64,000 nt of DNA, from contig NZ_PKEK01000036.1 in NCBI RefSeq assembly GCF_002863225.1, forward strand, positions 25,181 through 89,180. The letters are read 5' to 3'. Under the pieces are notes generated by a model, which made no database searches, had not been told where the DNA came from, and saw only the letters and a program-made list of their open reading frames with translations. The translations under genes were made by a program, and so were the position numbers. The first letter of the stretch is position 1; each line of letters begins with the position of its first letter. This DNA comes from Mycobacterium sp. (GTDB lineage Bacteria > Actinomycetota > Actinomycetes > Mycobacteriales > Mycobacteriaceae). Shown here one piece after another: positions 25,163-33,807 of the stretch.

Positions 25163-25242
25163 TGAAGAACGCTAGCGGAATCGGTACTCAGAGACCCGGT
25201 CAGCCGTTACCGTGACGAGACGCCCAAGAAAAGAGGTGCCTC

Positions 25243-25596
25243 ATGAGTAACTACCAGGTCAAGCTCATCATCCTGTCCACCGACGATCTCGACGATTCGA
25301 TCAGGTTCTACAGCGACACCCTCGGCATGGCGCTGAAGTTCCGCGACGGTGCCCACTTCGCCGCGCTCGACGGCGGGCCGGTCACCCTCGGTCTCGCGAC
25401 CGAAGTCGACCATCCCATCCCGGGTCAGGTCGTCGTCGGCATCAAGACCGACGACGTCGACGCCGCGGCCAAGGCCATCGAGGCCAACGGCGGCGGAATC
25501 GTGCGGGGCCCGTACGACGACGCCCATGAGCGACGCGCCGTGGTCTTCGACAACAAGGGCAACGGCATCGTCTTCTACAAACCCTTGGGCCGTTGA
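25243..25596 (+). CDS. VOC family (glyoxalase/bleomycin-resistance fold) protein
   Basis: A 117-residue single-domain VOC protein. YQVKLIILSTDDLDDSIRFY, FAALDGGPVTLGLAT, VGIKTDDVDAAAKAIEANGG and VFDNKGNGIVFYKPL form the two beta-alpha-beta-beta-beta units. Metal-site residues are not all clear, and the family includes dioxygenases, isomerases and binding proteins, so activity cannot be assigned. AAAAGAGGTG precedes the ATG. The gene stands alone between convergent and divergent neighbours. Confidence 0.9.
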   Translation: MSNYQVKLIILSTDDLDDSIRFYSDTLGMALKFRDGAHFAALDGGPVTLGLATEVDHPIPGQVVVGIKTDDVDAAAKAIEANGGGIVRGPYDDAHERRAVVFDNKGNGIVFYKPLGR

Positions 25597-25603
25597 ACTC
25601 GCG

Positions 25604-26494
25604 CTAACCGCCGAGATGCGCGCTGCTGTCGTCTAACTCGTTGCGAGGCAGCGCCATCGGTGTCATCGCGGGCACGTCACCGGCCTCGACCACGATCCGG
25701 GTGATCGGCGTCAGCACCTGAAACACCGTCTCGACCTCGTCGTCGCTCAGCGCGTCGAGCACCGACAGGGAAAGTTCGTCGGTCTGCGTTTCGATGCGAT
25801 CTTTCAGCTCCTGCCCGGCGGTGGTCAGGGAGCCGTCGTCGTTCAAAAAACCCCGCGCCGCCAGTTGCTGTTCGCAGGCCTGCCATTCCTCGTCGTCGTA
25901 GTCCCGGGTGCGGGCTATGTACTCCTTGGGGATCGCGCCCGACGCGGAATGCAGGACATTGCATTCCCGGCCGGTGACACCGGCGGCGCTCAGCACCGCG
26001 ATGTGGGTGTCACCCCGATGCTCGCGCAGCAGCGTGGTCGCGTGCCACAGCGCGGCCAATGGCTCGTCGGGCCAGGGCAGTGCGCGGTTCGCGGCGAACA
26101 GCGGTCGTCCGCTCAACGGCGCCTCACGCGCCACCTTCCCGAGCAGTTCCGCTGCGGTGGAGACATTTTCGTTTGATTCGAGGCCGTAGCGGCGCAGCAC
26201 CCCGACCGCGGTATCCAGCCGGACGCGCAACGCCTCGTCCGGACCGGCGATGTCCCATGCCGCCGGCAGCGCCTTGGCGACCCGGGAGGGGGCGAAGTTG
26301 TAGAAGATCGCCGTCACCACTTCGGGCGGCACCGTGCCCAGCGGCGCCGAGCGGGCCGCGAAATAACCCATCCAGTAGCCCTTGTAGCCCAGCCCGTCCA
26401 ACGCCTCGCGCACCTCCGGCGCGAAGTAGGTCACGCCGTGGATGGGCTCGAACCGGTCCAGGAAGCGCCGGGCAAGGTGTGGTTCCCTCTGCAT
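25604..26494 (-). CDS. SCO6745-family winged-helix-like protein
   Basis: A 296-residue actinobacterial protein of the SCO6745 type. The family features seen are ARRFLDRFEPIHGVTYFAPE at the N-terminus, GYWMGYFAARSAPLG, ALWHATTLLREHRGDTHIAVL in the centre, and a C-terminal MarR-like winged helix with TTAGQELKDRIE. The role is unknown; the fold suggests ligand-dependent DNA binding or a degraded regulator. Transcribed alone; the downstream end is convergent with the VOC gene, eight bases away. Confidence 0.82.
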   Translation of the reverse strand: MQREPHLARRFLDRFEPIHGVTYFAPEVREALDGLGYKGYWMGYFAARSAPLGTVPPEVVTAIFYNFAPSRVAKALPAAWDIAGPDEALRVRLDTAVGVLRRYGLESNENVSTAAELLGKVAREAPLSGRPLFAANRALPWPDEPLAALWHATTLLREHRGDTHIAVLSAAGVTGRECNVLHSASGAIPKEYIARTRDYDDEEWQACEQQLAARGFLNDDGSLTTAGQELKDRIETQTDELSLSVLDALSDDEVETVFQVLTPITRIVVEAGDVPAMTPMALPRNELDDSSAHLGG

Positions 26495-26579
26495 GAAAAC
26501 CGAGCCTAGGGGTTGTCGAGGACGCCGACAATGCCCGCTCCCCGACGTCGTGCTTCGACCGGGTGACCAGCCTGCGTGT

Positions 26580-28307
26580 TCACCCGCGAGAGGCGTAGGG
26601 CCACGGCCGGTTTCGTTCGGGAATCGACCTGAATCGCGCGTGCTTCAGCTGGGCCCGGAGCTCTTGGCGCAGCTCGTGCAGGTCCGGGTCGGTCCACCGG
26701 TTGCGGGCCTCGACCGGATCTCCGGTGAGGTCGTAGAGTTCCCACTGATCGTCGAGCGGACTCATCCGATACGCCTCACCGCCAAGCCCGTTGGCCGCGA
26801 GGTGTCGCACTCCCGGCTCGGTCCACGTCGCCGGATCGTCGAATGTGCGCACCAGCTTCCACAGCCGACCGTCGACCCGCGTCACGAGACCTTCGAAGTT
26901 GGACCCGACGTGTGCGGGCACCCGAATGCGAATCGGGGCAGGGGGATTGGCGGTGCGTCGCAGTCGGCGCGCCACCGCGGAGGCCCCGGTGTCACCTTCG
27001 AGGATGTTGTCACGGGTCATGATGTAGACGGCCCGATCGTCGTCCGCCGGTCCGCCGTCGACCACCGGCATCAGGTTCGCGCCCGGCAGCCGGTGCACCT
27101 CGGAGAACGAATCGGCCAGTTCGTCGGCCGCCAAGTCGATGTCCAGTCCGGCGGCGGCCAGCAGCGTCGGCAGTAGGTCGACATGCGACGTCGGCGCCGT
27201 TACCTCTCGCGCCGCGGTGGCCTGCGAGCCGATCCGTGCGATCACCAACGGCACCCGGGTCGCCTCGTCGTAGAGGTTGAACCACTTCTGGTGCAAACCG
27301 CCATGCGCGCCAAGCAGTTCCCCGTGATCAGACGTCCGGACCAGCACCGCGTTGTCCGAGCCGCCCTCGGTGACAGCGCGACGGACCCGGTCGATCGGCC
27401 CGTCGACCTCCGCGTGCAGCCGGTAGTACAGGTCGCGGTAGCGCTGCGCGTTGGCCTTGTAGGCCCGCTCGATCAATGGCGCCGGACCGTAGCCGGTGGC
27501 ATAGGCCTCCCGGAACGCAATCTGCGCGGCCGGTTTGGTGGACAGGTCCTCCTCGGCGGTGGGTGCAGCCGGCACGGGCGGCGGATCCAGCGGAGAGGCG
27601 TTGATCGGGCTGCGCCGCAGCCAGCCCGGGAACAACACGATGTCGTGCGGGTTGACGAAGCTGGCCACCAGCAGGAACGGGCGGCACGCCGCCTCGTCTC
27701 CGGCGCGGCGCCGGGTGTAGCGGTCGATCAACCACGTCACGACGCGGTCGGCGACCAGTGGGTCACGTCGCACCCCGGCGTTGCCCGGCAGCGCGCCGTG
27801 CGGCTCCGGGCCGACCCAACCTGAAAACCCGTACGGCCCAAGCGGATCAGCGTCCAGGTATTGCTGCACCGCGTCGTGGTCGACGGTCCCACCGGCGTCG
27901 TTGGTCTGCACCACCGCCCCGTCGGCGCCGTGCAGATCCGCGTGCGAGATGTGCCACTTGCCGTCGTAGTGGGTGTCATACCCCGCGGCGCGGAACCAGT
28001 TGCCCATCGTCGGTACTTCACCGGGCCGCAGCCAGCGCATCCGCGAATCGTCCGGCATCTTGCCCAGTCCGTCGGTCTGGGTAACGCCGTGCAGATCGGG
28101 GTAGTGCCCGGTGAAAATCGTGGGCCGGCTGGGCGCGCATGCCAGCGAACCGGTGTAGTGCCGGGTGAAGCTGACGCCGTGGTCATCGAACCACTTGCGC
28201 CCCAACAGGGTTCGATCCCGCCAGGCCAGCACCGCGGGCGACTCGTAGGGTGGCACCGCGCGTTCCTCGTCGGTCATCAGGATGATCACATCGGGGCGGC
28301 TAGTCAT
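26580..28307 (-). CDS. Sulfatase family hydrolase
   Basis: A 575-residue arylsulfatase/alkaline-phosphatase-superfamily enzyme. Metal ligands appear in PDVIILMTDEERA, the formylglycine motif C-x-P-S-R is SLACAPSRPTIFTGHYP, GKWHISHADLHG follows, and the late ligands are in SDHGELLGAHGGLHQKW. The Cys must be converted to formylglycine by a maturase not seen here. Substrate is probably a sulfate (or phosphonate) ester; no signal peptide is evident, so a cytoplasmic role is expected. The start overlaps the end of the SRPBCC gene by eight bases, indicating coupling. Confidence 0.9.
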   Translation of the reverse strand: MTSRPDVIILMTDEERAVPPYESPAVLAWRDRTLLGRKWFDDHGVSFTRHYTGSLACAPSRPTIFTGHYPDLHGVTQTDGLGKMPDDSRMRWLRPGEVPTMGNWFRAAGYDTHYDGKWHISHADLHGADGAVVQTNDAGGTVDHDAVQQYLDADPLGPYGFSGWVGPEPHGALPGNAGVRRDPLVADRVVTWLIDRYTRRRAGDEAACRPFLLVASFVNPHDIVLFPGWLRRSPINASPLDPPPVPAAPTAEEDLSTKPAAQIAFREAYATGYGPAPLIERAYKANAQRYRDLYYRLHAEVDGPIDRVRRAVTEGGSDNAVLVRTSDHGELLGAHGGLHQKWFNLYDEATRVPLVIARIGSQATAAREVTAPTSHVDLLPTLLAAAGLDIDLAADELADSFSEVHRLPGANLMPVVDGGPADDDRAVYIMTRDNILEGDTGASAVARRLRRTANPPAPIRIRVPAHVGSNFEGLVTRVDGRLWKLVRTFDDPATWTEPGVRHLAANGLGGEAYRMSPLDDQWELYDLTGDPVEARNRWTDPDLHELRQELRAQLKHARFRSIPERNRPWPYASRG

Positions 28308-28743
28308 GACGTTGCTCCCATCGGCGCGCGAGACCGTCGAGCATGATGTCGGACTGCCGGGTTTGAACCAGGCAGACCGCCCGCTCGACAAGCTTGTGTA
28401 CTGGGCCAGAACCGATTTCGACGGTGCTCGTCAGGGTCACCGCCGTGTGGTTTCCGGACGCTCGCACGCTCCAGCGGTTGTTGAACCGGCGGATGTGACG
28501 GGGCAGTCCGTCGACGTCATAGGCGATTGCCCGCTGCGCATCGAACTCGGTGATCGTCTCCACCAGCGCGTTGCGGCCGATCTGCACCCGCCGCGTGGTG
28601 CCGAGCGGCTCACTGCCCTGGATCAGGATGCACGAGTGGTCGATGTTGTCGGCCCACGAACTGATCGAGCCGAAATCGGCGAGCACGTCCCAGACGGCTC
28701 CCGGATCGGCGGCGATGGTCCTGCTGCGGTGGACGTGGGCCAC
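28300..28743 (-). CDS. SRPBCC (START-like) family protein
   Basis: A 147-residue START/Bet v1-like ligand-binding protein of the polyketide cyclase/dehydrase group. VHRSRTIAADPGAVWDVLAD, TRRVQIGRNALVETITEFD and NNRWSVRASGNHTAVTLTST follow the usual beta-strand order around a deep pocket. It binds a hydrophobic small molecule or acts as a cyclase; the ligand is unknown. It is translated in tandem with the downstream sulfatase gene (8-bp overlap), so the two may act on one compound. Confidence 0.85.
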   Translation of the reverse strand: MAHVHRSRTIAADPGAVWDVLADFGSISSWADNIDHSCILIQGSEPLGTTRRVQIGRNALVETITEFDAQRAIAYDVDGLPRHIRRFNNRWSVRASGNHTAVTLTSTVEIGSGPVHKLVERAVCLVQTRQSDIMLDGLARRWEQRHD

Positions 28744-28752
28744 CGCATCAAG

Positions 28753-29316
28753 CTATACGATCAGCACCCCGAGATTGCCGGGTTGGGTCGCTTCTTCATT
28801 GCCGAGAACGTCGAGACAACCCTGCATGGCCGTGTCGCCTTCGCTGATGTACCCCGCCGCGCGTTGCAGGCCTTCGCCGTCCGCGGCCTTGGTGGCGATG
28901 ACGCAGTAGGGAAGCCCGGTCGTATAACTGCTGATCGCTTGCTGCAGAAGACTATTCACCACCGGTTCAGGACTCGGCAGCTTCACCCTCAGATCGGCAA
29001 CCGCCGTCGTGGCGCTCTGGCAGGCCGCGCCGGTGCCGGCGATGTCCTGATGAGCCGCGGCAGCGGCGATGGTGTTGCGGGCGGCGACCAGACCATTGAT
29101 GGACGGCTCGGATTCGTCGAGCCACATCCGCATCGACGGGGGCGCGCTGCCGGCCTGTTCGATGGCGCCGGTGTCCTGCGAGTCTGATCTCGCAGACGCC
29201 CAGTAGTGGTATGCCCCGGCCAATGGGCCGATGACGATGATGACGACCCAGCTGACCACCGTGAACCGCTGGTCGCGCTGGTATCTGCTGGGAGATAGAT
29301 GTGATGATCTGGCCAT
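28753..29316 (-). CDS. Membrane-anchored hypothetical protein
   Basis: A 187-residue protein with a basic cytoplasmic tip, one transmembrane helix (VVSWVVIIVIGPLAGAYHYW, about residues 20-40) and an exported helical domain with three cysteines (CQSATT, YCVIATK, GCLDVL). No family is recognised; the extracytoplasmic part resembles small mycobacterial exported proteins of unknown role. The ATG at 29316 was chosen over 29391 because the added residues look unrelated. It precedes the SRPBCC-sulfatase pair by nine bases. Confidence 0.7.
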   Translation of the reverse strand: MARSSHLSPSRYQRDQRFTVVSWVVIIVIGPLAGAYHYWASARSDSQDTGAIEQAGSAPPSMRMWLDESEPSINGLVAARNTIAAAAAHQDIAGTGAACQSATTAVADLRVKLPSPEPVVNSLLQQAISSYTTGLPYCVIATKAADGEGLQRAAGYISEGDTAMQGCLDVLGNEEATQPGNLGVLIV

Positions 29317-29522
29317 GGCGGCGGCCTCATTCGCACTCGGAAACCGTAACGCCCTCCATCGGGCGACTGGGTGTTGCATCTTTTCCGGCAACCGGCGGGC
29401 TCACATGCCCAACAGGTCAAATACCCATAGCCCAGAGCGGGTAATCCTGGTCGGTCGGAGCAGGCCGGCGCATTTCTCCGGAAACGGCAGGCCACGATCG
29501 GCAGGGGCGATAACGTCTGCGT

Positions 29523-29975
29523 ATGACGACTTACCACACCGTGCTGGTCGGCACCGACGGCTCTGACTCGTCACTGCGCGCCGTCGATCGCGCCGGCGCG
29601 ATCGCTGCCGACTCCGACGCAAAGCTGATCATCGCCACCGGTTACCTCCCGGAAAAGGACGACACCCGCGCGGCTGACGCCTTGGGCTCGGAGGCTTACA
29701 AGGTCACCGGAACTGCACCCGTGTACGCGACGCTGCACGACGCCCGTGACCGCGCCAAAGCGGCGGGGGCGACCAAGATCGAGGACCGCCCGGTCCAGGG
29801 GAGTCCGGTTCGTGCGCTGGTCGACCTCGCCGAGAAGGAGGGTGCCGATCTGCTGGTGGTCGGCAACGTCGGCCTCGACACCGGGGCGGCGATCATCGGG
29901 CGGGTGTTCTCGATACCGGGTGCGGTGGCCAATCGAGCCAAGATCGACGTCCTGATCGCCCACACCAGCGACTGA
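29523..29975 (+). CDS. Universal stress protein (UspA family)
   Basis: A 150-residue single-domain Usp. YHTVLVGTDGSDSSLRAVDRA at the N-terminus and the ATP-binding GxxG-type end DLLVVGNVGLDTGAAIIGRV followed by SIPGAVANRAKIDVL are diagnostic, although the usual G-S-V-S loop is modified. Usp proteins bind ATP and help survival in hypoxia or stress. A TAACGT box at 29511-29516 ends six bases before the ATG, which suggests a leaderless transcript. Confidence 0.9.
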   Translation: MTTYHTVLVGTDGSDSSLRAVDRAGAIAADSDAKLIIATGYLPEKDDTRAADALGSEAYKVTGTAPVYATLHDARDRAKAAGATKIEDRPVQGSPVRALVDLAEKEGADLLVVGNVGLDTGAAIIGRVFSIPGAVANRAKIDVLIAHTSD

Positions 29976-30069
29976 CCCGATTCGGTTGTGCGGCCAGCTG
30001 ATTCACGGCCGTATTCGCTACCGGTGGGCGGGCGAGATCCAACTTCGTGCGAAGTGCCCGCGGCTAGTA

Positions 30070-30096
30070 GGTTTCGGATCGCCAACAGGCGTGTAT
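30070..30096 (+). promoter_or_regulatory. Candidate SigF-type promoter
   Basis: GGTTT (30070-30074), a 16-nt spacer and GTGTAT (30091-30096) are one mismatch from the mycobacterial SigF pattern GGTTT-N15-17-GGGTAT. It lies about 100 bp before the next gene in the 222-bp gap after the universal stress protein. Nothing else was recognised in that gap. Confidence 0.3.
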
Positions 30097-30197
30097 CCCA
30101 CCCGCACAACGTCAAATCACGTTGCGTTGGAACAGCAAATTTTGCGTAGCCCGCATCTGCCCGGGCTTAATTCTGCGCATTTTGAGGAAGGTTTTCC

Positions 30198-30788
30198 ATG
30201 TCTAATCGAAATACTGTCGTCCGGTCCCTGCACGACCTCGGAGCGGCCGCGTGGTTCGGCGGTGCACTGATGGGCGCCGTCGGTGTCAACGGCGCCGCTG
30301 CCGCAGTCCGCGAACCGCGCGACCGTGCGCGTGTTGCCTCAGTCGGATGGGCGAAGTGGAGCCCGGTCAATGCCGCTGCGATCGCCGCGCACCTAGTTGG
30401 CGGCGGGGCGATCCTGTACGCGAACCGCCGCCGGGCCAAGAACCAGGCCGGTGTCACGGCCAACACCGTCACCAAGCTGATCGCCACCGGTGCCGCGCTC
30501 GGCGCCACCGCCTACAGCGGAGCGCTCGGTGCCAAGACCGCTCAGGGTGACGGCCACGCCGCCCACGGAGCAACCGAACCGTCGTCGGAAACACCCGACG
30601 ACGTCGCGAGTGCGCAGCGTCAACTGCGCTATCTCCAGTGGGTGCTTCCCGTGTTGACCGGGACCGTTGTGGTCCTCGGCGCGCAACAGGGTGAGCAGCA
30701 ACGGCCTGCGGAGATCCTCAGCGGCCTCGGCAGCAAGCTTGCCGCCCGCACCCGGTCGAAGGCGCTGCCCTCACTGTCGGCAGCCTGA
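30198..30788 (+). CDS. Membrane-associated hypothetical protein
   Basis: A 196-residue protein with glycine/alanine-rich hydrophobic stretches (AAWFGGALMGAVGVNGAAAA, NAAAIAAHLVGGGAILY, TKLIATGAALGATAYSGAL and QWVLPVLTGTVVVLGAQQG), suggesting four membrane segments, with a hydrophilic loop near residue 120. No family name is recognised. GAGGAAGG lies upstream of the ATG. It is followed by a strong intrinsic terminator, so it is a single-gene unit, possibly stress-controlled through the SigF-like site upstream. Confidence 0.75.
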   Translation: MSNRNTVVRSLHDLGAAAWFGGALMGAVGVNGAAAAVREPRDRARVASVGWAKWSPVNAAAIAAHLVGGGAILYANRRRAKNQAGVTANTVTKLIATGAALGATAYSGALGAKTAQGDGHAAHGATEPSSETPDDVASAQRQLRYLQWVLPVLTGTVVVLGAQQGEQQRPAEILSGLGSKLAARTRSKALPSLSAA

Positions 30789-30796
30789 TCTACCTC

Positions 30797-30841
30797 GCTG
30801 CGGCAGAGCCTCGTGAACGGGGTTCTGCCGCAGCATTTTTC
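30797..30841 (+). terminator. Rho-independent terminator
   Basis: GCTGCGGCAGA at 30797-30807 pairs perfectly with TCTGCCGCAGC at 30824-30834, extended by three further pairs around an eight-base loop, and is followed by ATTTTT. It ends the transcript of the preceding membrane-protein gene and shields cyanase. Confidence 0.88.
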
Positions 30842-30922
30842 ACAGGCGATAGCCCGCGGTGCGTGCCGTCGAAGGCGAGGGGCCGAGACAGCGCGTCACA
30901 GGCATGGTTCATGCTGGTACTC

Positions 30923-31378
30923 ATGACCCGCAACGAGATCACCGAACAGATCGTCGTCGCCCGCTTGGCCAAGGGCCTGACGTGGCAGCAACTGGCCGAC
31001 GCCATCGACCGGCCGGTCGTCTGGACCACCGCCGCCCTCCTCGGCCAGCACCCGATTCCCGCCGAACTCGGCAAAGTGCTGGTCGACACACTCGGCCTCG
31101 ACGAATCCGCCGTCCCGATCCTGGCCGCGGTGCCGTATCGCGGTGGCCTGCCCACCGCAGTGCCGACCGACCCGACCATCTACCGCTTCTACGAGGCCCT
31201 GCAGGTGTACGGGCCGGCGCTCAAGGAACTCATTCACGAGAACTTCGGTGACGGCATCATGAGCGCAATCAATTTCAGCATCGACATGCAGAAGAAACCG
31301 CACCCGTCCGGCGACCGCGTCGTAGTGACCTTTGACGGCAAATTCCTTCCCTACGACTGGGTTTCGGCGCAGCCGTAA
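30923..31378 (+). CDS. cynS: Cyanate hydratase (cyanase)
   Basis: A 151-residue cyanase, which converts cyanate and bicarbonate to ammonia and carbon dioxide as a decamer. The N-terminal helical domain ITEQIVVARLAKGLTWQQLA is lambda-repressor-like; the catalytic domain has R88, E91 and S114 in YRFYEALQVYG and IMSAINFSIDM, with the same spacing as E. coli R96, E99 and S122. The ATG at 30923 matches the usual N-terminus; an ATG at 30911 is also in frame. No cynT carbonic anhydrase, CynR regulator or cyanate transporter gene is adjacent. Confidence 0.93.
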   Translation: MTRNEITEQIVVARLAKGLTWQQLADAIDRPVVWTTAALLGQHPIPAELGKVLVDTLGLDESAVPILAAVPYRGGLPTAVPTDPTIYRFYEALQVYGPALKELIHENFGDGIMSAINFSIDMQKKPHPSGDRVVVTFDGKFLPYDWVSAQP

Positions 31379-31430
31379 ATAATCCGTCAAGACGCGGGCA
31401 CCCGAGGTGGAGCGCGCCTAGATTCACCAG

Positions 31431-32777
31431 ATGCACGGTCCGTACTTCGAGGCCGATTGGCGGCGTGAGGCGCTGCGGACCAATCTGTGGGTGGTCCCGT
31501 TCGTCGAAACGGTCGCCGCGGCCGTGCTGTTCGGAATCACCTACAGCGTCGATCGAGCCGCCTACAACGGTTCGATCGCCCTGCCGTCGTGGGTGATCAG
31601 CGGCACCGCGGATGTTGCGCGGGTGCTGCTGGCCACCGTCGCGGCGGCCATCATCACCGTGGTGGGCATCGTCTTCTCGATCACGATCGTGGCGTTGACG
31701 CTGGCCTCGACTCAGTTCGGGCCGCGGATGCTGCGCAACTTCGTCCGCGACCCCGGAACTCAGTTGGCTCTCGGCACGTTCGTTGCGAGCTTCTGTTACG
31801 CGATGATCGCGCTGGTGTCGGTCGGCGGGGGACCGCACGGTGACTTCGTGCCACATCTTTCGATCACCACGACCCTGGTCTTCGCGCTGCTCGATGTGGC
31901 CGTGCTGATCTACTTTCTCAACCACGTCGCGACGATGATCCAGCTTCCGGTCGTGATTGCGAACATCGCCACAACCCTGGTCAATGAAGTCACCGCGATG
32001 GAGCGCGCCGACGCATGCCCGGCCGGCGTCGCGCGAGGCCCGTCTCACGATGAACTGCTGCGGCGACTGGTGGACGACGGAGCTTTGATCCGCACTCCGC
32101 GCAGCGGTTACCTCCAGGTGATCCGGCACGACGTGTTGGTGAAAATCGCCGCAAAGGCCGACGCTGTCGTTCAATTACCCTACCGCCCAGGTCATTTCAT
32201 GGTGGCAGGACAGGTTATCGCCAGAGTATGGCCACCGGAGGCGGCCGCATCGGTGGCTGAAAATCTGGCGCTGGGCCATGTCGCGGGGGCGTATCGCACG
32301 CTTCCGCAAGATGTCTCGTTCGGCTTCGATCAACTGGTCGAGATCGCTCTGCGGGCCTTGTCGCCAGCGGTCAACGACACCTTCACCGGCATGACGTGCG
32401 TCGACTGGATTGCCGACTGTCTGTGCCGGATCGCGCCGGTCTGGCATCCGCAGCGGGTGCGGCGCGACGCCGAAGGCCTCATCCGCGTCATCGCGTTCCA
32501 GCCCGATTTCGACAGGTTGGTCGAGCGCGCCTTCGACACCATCCGCCAAGCGGCAGTCGGCATGCCCGCCATCATGATTCGGCAACTCGACGCGATTGCG
32601 AAGGTCATCGAACAAGTGCCGGATCGGAAGCGTCGCACCGCGTTGATCCGGCAAGCCGAGGCCATCCAGCGCTCCAATATCGCATCGGTCGCCGACCCGG
32701 TCGATCGCGCCGCCGTGACTGGGCGGTACGAGGCGGTCCTGAGGCTCATCACGCCAGCCGTTACCGTGGGGACGTGA
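31431..32777 (+). CDS. DUF2254 family membrane protein
   Basis: A 448-residue membrane protein. Four hydrophobic segments fill residues 15-165 (NLWVVPFVETVAAAVLFGI; VLLATVAAAIITVVGIVFSI; and two more), with the DUF2254 signature FSITIVALTLASTQFGPRML and LRNFVRDPGTQLALGTFVAS. The C-terminal 270 residues are soluble. Function is unknown. Its TGA overlaps the GTG of the downstream patatin gene, indicating coupled translation and perhaps a joint membrane-lipid role. Confidence 0.9.
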   Translation: MHGPYFEADWRREALRTNLWVVPFVETVAAAVLFGITYSVDRAAYNGSIALPSWVISGTADVARVLLATVAAAIITVVGIVFSITIVALTLASTQFGPRMLRNFVRDPGTQLALGTFVASFCYAMIALVSVGGGPHGDFVPHLSITTTLVFALLDVAVLIYFLNHVATMIQLPVVIANIATTLVNEVTAMERADACPAGVARGPSHDELLRRLVDDGALIRTPRSGYLQVIRHDVLVKIAAKADAVVQLPYRPGHFMVAGQVIARVWPPEAAASVAENLALGHVAGAYRTLPQDVSFGFDQLVEIALRALSPAVNDTFTGMTCVDWIADCLCRIAPVWHPQRVRRDAEGLIRVIAFQPDFDRLVERAFDTIRQAAVGMPAIMIRQLDAIAKVIEQVPDRKRRTALIRQAEAIQRSNIASVADPVDRAAVTGRYEAVLRLITPAVTVGT

Positions 32778-33784
32778 CCGACGACCTGAAGGCAGATCTC
32801 GTCCTGTCCGGCGGCGGCGTCAAAGGCATCGGTCTGGCTGGTGCCGCCGTCGCGCTGATGGAGGCCGGCTACGCGATCCAGCGCGTCTCGGGCACCTCGG
32901 CGGGCTCGGTCGTCGGGGCCATCCTCGCGGCCGGCGCCGACCAGCTGACACCCGAGCAGGTCGAGCAGCTCACCATGACGCTGCCGTACAAGAAATTCCT
33001 CGATGCCACCCGCATCACCGGCATCCCACTGCTCGGCCCGGCGTGGGGTGTGTTGAGCGAAACCGGTATCTACAAAGGCGATTACGCACACGACTGGATC
33101 AAATCCCAACTGGCCAACCTCGGCGTGCACACCTTCGGTGACCTGGCGATCAAGAACACCAGCGTCCCACCGGAGGAGCGCTATCGGTTGGTGGTGACCG
33201 CCGCCGACGTCACGACCGGCCAGCTGGTCCGGCTGCCGTGGGACTACCGCAGGCTCTACGGGCTGGACCCCGACGAGCAACTGGTCGCCGACGCGGTCCG
33301 GGCGTCGATGTCGATCCCTTTCTTCTTCAAGACGGTCAAGTTGACCAGCGCCGCCGGCCTGACCTCGACCCTGGTCGACGGCGGCATGCTGTCGAACTTC
33401 CCGATCGACTCATTCGACCGGCGTGACGGAAGGCCGCCGCGCTGGCCGACTTTCGGTGTGACGCTGCTGCCCAACCTGCCGCAGGGCAACGACAAGCTGA
33501 TTCCCGCTCTGGCGCCGGTGAATTGGCTCTTCGGTGGCCCGCCGCTGATCGAAGCCTTGATCACCACGATGATCGTCGGCCGCGACCAGGCTTACCTGAA
33601 CCAACCGTGGGTCGACTCGCGGGCGATTAGGGTCGACTCGTCGAAAGTCGGTTTCCTCGACTTCGGTATCGGCCCCAAGCAGATGCAGGAGCTGTACCGA
33701 AGCGGTCACGAGGCCGCGGACGAATTCCTGCAGAGCTGGGACTGGGACGAATACCTCGAGCGGTTCCGGCGGCCCGTCGCCTGA
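32774..33784 (+). CDS. Patatin-like phospholipase
   Basis: A 336-residue single-domain patatin. All key motifs are canonical: oxyanion loop VLSGGGVKGIGLAGAAVAL, nucleophile elbow VSGTSAGSVVGA (GxSxG) and catalytic Asp in LVDGGMLSNFPID. It should hydrolyse acyl ester bonds of membrane lipids. GTGA overlap with the DUF2254 gene. It differs from the longer patatin at 17252 in having the canonical elbow and no DUF3336 extension. It is the last gene before the conserved core, ending 23 bp from the convergent echA3. Confidence 0.9.
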   Translation: MTDDLKADLVLSGGGVKGIGLAGAAVALMEAGYAIQRVSGTSAGSVVGAILAAGADQLTPEQVEQLTMTLPYKKFLDATRITGIPLLGPAWGVLSETGIYKGDYAHDWIKSQLANLGVHTFGDLAIKNTSVPPEERYRLVVTAADVTTGQLVRLPWDYRRLYGLDPDEQLVADAVRASMSIPFFFKTVKLTSAAGLTSTLVDGGMLSNFPIDSFDRRDGRPPRWPTFGVTLLPNLPQGNDKLIPALAPVNWLFGGPPLIEALITTMIVGRDQAYLNQPWVDSRAIRVDSSKVGFLDFGIGPKQMQELYRSGHEAADEFLQSWDWDEYLERFRRPVA

Positions 33785-33807
33785 CCAACTGCCCTGTCGC
33801 CGGCGGT

